From CAVZZV01 sp963779845 (GTDB taxonomy: Bacteria; Bacteroidota; Bacteroidia; Bacteroidales; GCA-2748055), in contig CAVZZV010000006.1 in assembly GCA_963779845.1 (NCBI GenBank), forward strand, positions 626,612 through 690,611: 64,000 nucleotides of DNA, read 5' to 3'. Positions 61,181 to 64,000 of the stretch are shown here, piece after piece (positions within the stretch are counted from its first letter, which is position 1; each line of letters starts with the position of its first letter). The notes under the pieces are model-generated. The model did not search any database. It saw only the letters and a program-made list of their open reading frames with translations, and was not told where the DNA came from. The translations under genes were made by a program, and so were the position numbers.

Positions 61181-61420
61181 TAGTTTGGAGTAGAATTAGT
61201 TTGGAGTTTGAGTGAGAAGCAAGAGGGAATAGTGAAAAAATAGTTTGGAGAAGAATTAGTTTGGAGTGTGAGTGAGAAGCAAGAGGGATAAGTTTGGAGT
61301 AGAATTAGTTTGGAGTGTGAGTGAGAAGCAGGTTAGTTTGGAGTGTGAGTGAGAAGCGAGGATGTTAAAAGAGTTTGAGTGAGAAGCAGGATTAGTTTGG
61401 AGTGTGAGTGAGAAGCAAGA
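61181..61420. repeat. Degenerate tandem repeat
   Basis: Five to six copies of a unit built on AGTTTGGAGTGTGAGTGAGA followed by AGCA, with spacers of AGAGGGA or ATTAG and partial units between. All G/A/T-rich, almost no C. Confidence 0.85.
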
Positions 61421-61661
61421 GCAGAGTATATTCTCTCAGAGGCACAGGGAGATGCGATTAAGGGAATGTTCAATTAAGTGTATCATTTTATACTATTCTG
61501 GCTTCATAAAATATCATTAGCTGATTTAGAATATCAGGCCAGTCGTACCTTCGGTTCTTTCATTTTTTTTGAAAGTTCATTGTTGCCATTTACGTTTAAG
61601 GGCAGCTCGCGCATGGAATAGGGATTCTTAAAGAATAACGAAATTATGAACTGTTAATATT

Positions 61662-61669
61662 TATATTTG
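61662..61669 (+). promoter_or_regulatory. Bacteroidota-type -7 promoter element
   Basis: TATATTTG, 38 bp upstream of the ATG at 61708; fits TANNTTTG. Confidence 0.4.
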
Positions 61670-61707
61670 TTCTGCTTTTACAGCTTGCATTGATTAAAAA
61701 TTACATC

Positions 61708-62455
61708 ATGGCATTGATAAAATTAAATACCGGGTCAATTCGCCTGAGGTTTGATGAGATGTACCGTCTCAAATCGCCGGGAAGATGGCAGGAATATCCT
61801 CATTTTTCTGCTGAAGAATTTGTTTCGCTGGCCATGAGGGCTGCCTTTTTTAGTACTGGCAAACACAAAATTATCATTGATCCCGGTCCGGGAGTGTATA
61901 TAGCGGATTATTTCCCTGATTATGATTTCCGCGGGTTGGTAGATATCAGGCTGGCACTTAAGGAAGAGGGGATTGAGCCGGGCGAAATTACCGATATTTT
62001 CCTCTCCATCTTCATTTTGACCATTGCGGTGGAATTTTTCATAAAGAAATGACGGGCTTGTCCCTTCCTTTCCGGGAGCGAGGATCCATTATAGCCGACG
62101 TCAGGCTGATGCAGTAGTAAATCCCGACATGTTTGAAAAAGATTCCTTTCTACCGGACTGGGAAAATCTTGTAGCTTCTAGAAATATTATACTTTACGAA
62201 AAAGATCAAAAGCCTGGTTTCCTTACCGATGTATTCATATCCCATGGGCATACAGATGGAATGATGATTCCATTTTTTGAATCGGAGGGGCAGGAGTATA
62301 CGTTCCTTAGCGATCTTATCCCTACTGCCCTAAATGAAGACCCTGAGGTTGTTTCAGTGTTCGACAGGGATCCCGCCTTGCTGGCAAGGGAAAAGATGAT
62401 GTTTATTGAAAAGAATAAAGACAGGCCACCAGGATATATTTATTTTCATGATTAA
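61708..62455 (+). pseudogene. Metallo-beta-lactamase-fold hydrolase, twice frameshifted
   Basis: Three consecutive frames give one protein: MALIKLNTGSIRLRFDEMYR to GEITDIFL; then HLHFDHCGGIFHKEM (the HxHxDH zinc motif); then PGARIHYSRRQADAVVNPDM to VFISHGHTDGMMIPF and PPGYIYFHD. Single-base losses near 62005 and 62065 explain both breaks. The zinc ligands are all present in the combined reading. Either a recent pseudogene or two assembly errors. Confidence 0.78.
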
Positions 62456-62475
62456 TCCGTCAAATTTTCTAATCA

Positions 62476-62985
62476 TTAACCAATAATCCTTTGCAGTTCC
62501 TTTTCTACACTGCCCCTGGGCCGTTCAACGATCCGTCCGATCTCAACTCCATTTACCAGGACAATCAGCGTGGGAATCCTTTCGAGGGAATAGCCAGTCA
62601 GGTCGATCCCTTCTGCTTTCTTATACCTGTCCACCGCGATAATTTTGATATTGTCGTCAGGTACCTCTGTCTCCTTTAAAACCTTCATTATTTGAGGGAG
62701 GTACTCTTGCGTGTCAGGACACCAGGTACCCATGATAATCACAAAATTGAAATTCGAAATATTGCTTTCCATCAGTTCCTGAAGCATATTCATGTTGGGT
62801 GAATAGGCGTCATATCCTGTAGTGTACCATTCTGAGAAAGGTTCCCGTGTAAGGTCACTTTCGCTGATGTAACCGGTTAACACAGGCTCTTCATCAACTT
62901 CAGAGTTGGGCCTGGAACCGGCTTCCTGAGGAAAGACATCGGTCATTCCCTGAAATGCAAGAAGGAGGAGGATTAAATACTTCAT
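62476..62985 (-). CDS. Thioredoxin-like exported protein with a single-Cys active site
   Basis: 169 aa with a signal peptide (KYLILLLLAFQGMTDVFPQ). The thioredoxin fold is evident: NFVIIMGTWCPDTQEYLPQI, then IKIIAVDRYK and ERIPTLIVLVNGVEIGRIVE with the cis-Pro. The active site is WCPDT, with only the first Cys, so it cannot form the usual disulfide; it resembles thiol-binding or monothiol proteins. Single gene on the minus strand. Confidence 0.82.
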   Translation of the reverse strand: MKYLILLLLAFQGMTDVFPQEAGSRPNSEVDEEPVLTGYISESDLTREPFSEWYTTGYDAYSPNMNMLQELMESNISNFNFVIIMGTWCPDTQEYLPQIMKVLKETEVPDDNIKIIAVDRYKKAEGIDLTGYSLERIPTLIVLVNGVEIGRIVERPRGSVEKELQRIIG

Positions 62986-63160
62986 TTTTTTATGGTTTTA
63001 TGCGCGTTTCATTTACTAAAAATCTTAAAATTCACAAAATCCTCAGGCGAGAGAGAATTCATTTATTTTCTCTACATGGTTATAAAATGCCCCTTTCAAT
63101 CCTTTAAGTCATCCTAAATCATTATCCGACTTTAACGGTACGTGCTAACCCGGGAATCCA

Positions 63161-64000
63161 TTAGGGTTTCACCATGTCAATCAATATTTCCAACAACTTT
63201 GTGGCAGCCTCAGCCACTGAAGTCCCCGGGGCCGAAGATCGCCATTACGCCGGCTTTATAGAGGAAATCATAATCCTGGGCAGGAATAACCCCGCCGGCA
63301 ATGACCAGGATGTCCTCACGGCCTAATTTTGCAAGTTCTTCAATTACCAGAGGAATAAGGGTCTTATGTCCCCCGGCCAGACTGGATACCCCAAGGATAT
63401 GCACATCATTTTCTACGGCTTGCGACGCCGCTTCAGCCGGGGTCTGGAACAAAGGGCCAATATCTACATCAAACCCGATATCGGCATAGCCGGTCGAAAC
63501 TACCTTAGCTCCCCTGTCGTGACCATCCTGTCCCATTTTCGCAATCATGATCCTGGGCTGCCGGCCATCAAGGCGGGCAAACTCCGAGGCCAGCTCCCGG
63601 GCTTTTTTGAAGTTGGCATCTTCACCCCGATTCGGATGAATAGACGCCGGATATGGTTCTTATCACTGCTTTGTATCTTCCTGAAATTATTTCAATGGCA
63701 CTGCTTATTTCTCCCAATGTGGCCCTGTTTTTAGCCGCCACTACGGAAAGCTCCAGCAAATTTCCTTTGCCTGATTTTACAGCTTCAGTAATGGCCTCCC
63801 GGGAATGAGCGACCTCCTTATTGTCCCTTTCGGATTTCAATTGAGCCAGACCTTTCAGCTGGGCTTCCCTTACGGTGGTATTGTCCACCTCCAGGATCTC
63901 AATCGGGTCTTCCTTGTCGAGCTTGAATTTGTTGATCCCCACAATAGTGTCTTTCCGCGAATCAATTCGGGCCTGCTTCCTGGCTGCAGCTTCTTCAATT
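63161..64000 (-). CDS. Methylmalonyl-CoA mutase large subunit, C-terminal part (partial, two frame breaks)
   Basis: The gene continues past the right edge. Visible: the end of the TIM-barrel (ARIDSRKDTIVGINKFKLDK, RATLGEISSAIEIISGRYKA), then the cobalamin domain with DxHxxG in GQDGHDRGAKVV, SxL in GVSSLAGGHKTL and VIAGGVIPAQDYDFL, ending LLEILIDMVKP. Frames shift near 63630 (G-run) and near 63222 (GGGG before ACTTCAGTG). Both look like single-base homopolymer indels. It isomerises methylmalonyl-CoA and succinyl-CoA, as in propionate metabolism of Bacteroidota. Confidence 0.88.

Larger units (their letters stand above)
61150..61707. other. Long gene-free gap upstream of mpl
   Basis: Holds the purine-rich tandem repeat (61181-61420) and a promoter-like TATATTTG at 61662. 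No gene seen. Confidence 0.6.

Overview
The window looks like a Bacteroidota chromosome, probably Bacteroidales/Marinilabiliales-like. The reasons are the AT-rich coding sequence, several OMP beta-barrel and PD40 proteins, a type IX secretion C-terminal domain, a SusC-like plug motif, TANNTTTG-type promoter cores and Bacteroidota-style IS elements. No species can be named from the sequence alone.

Layout. 1-8.3 kb: a glycosyltransferase/sugar-transferase fusion cut by the window edge, a large secreted TPR/PD40/helical-repeat protein (frameshifted), a beta-barrel protein and the ribosome-assembly GTPase rsgA (frameshifted). 8.4-12.8 kb: a CDF metal transporter, a zinc alcohol/polyol dehydrogenase, and a tight gene set of SIS sugar-phosphate isomerase, isochorismatase-like hydrolase and PfkB kinase. 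13-26.2 kb: an ABC exporter, START-like proteins, two related FAD monooxygenases, small outer-membrane proteins, a TPR-LuxR regulator, YbjQ, a DUF4386-like membrane protein and panE, with gene debris between them.

27.5-53.3 kb is the notable part. It is an uninterrupted run of gene cassettes, every gene on the minus strand, separated by 32 imperfect palindromes of about 130 bp that have the architecture of integron attC sites (YAAC ... GTTR core boxes). The sequence just inside the two ends of each cassette is mutually complementary over 8-15 bp, as expected if each cassette circularises to make one folded attC. No integron integrase is present, so this is a CALIN (cluster of attC sites lacking an integrase). 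About 20 of 31 cassettes carry toxin-antitoxin loci (ParDE, HigBA, MntA/HepT, MazEF, PIN, HicAB, RelE-like). Others carry a rhomboid protease with a SusC-plug-like tail, an M28 peptidase, a T9SS-sorted protein, a lipoprotein, hypotheticals, and a tiny apparently non-coding cassette present four times.

The array has been hit by mobile elements. An IS4-type IS replaced the C-terminus of the M28 peptidase. At the promoter-proximal (right) end an IS21-type element truncates the first visible cassette. That IS21 is itself split in the istB Walker A motif by a RIT element of three tandem tyrosine recombinases, flanked by a 6-bp duplication.

59.6-64 kb returns to the core chromosome: tRNA-Glu with a terminator, the Mpl murein ligase, a local tandem repeat, a broken metallo-beta-lactamase-fold gene, a thioredoxin-like lipid/periplasmic protein and the C-terminal part of methylmalonyl-CoA mutase. 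Seven single-base frame breaks, several in homopolymers and in genes normally intact (rsgA, mutase), suggest that some are assembly errors rather than true pseudogenes.
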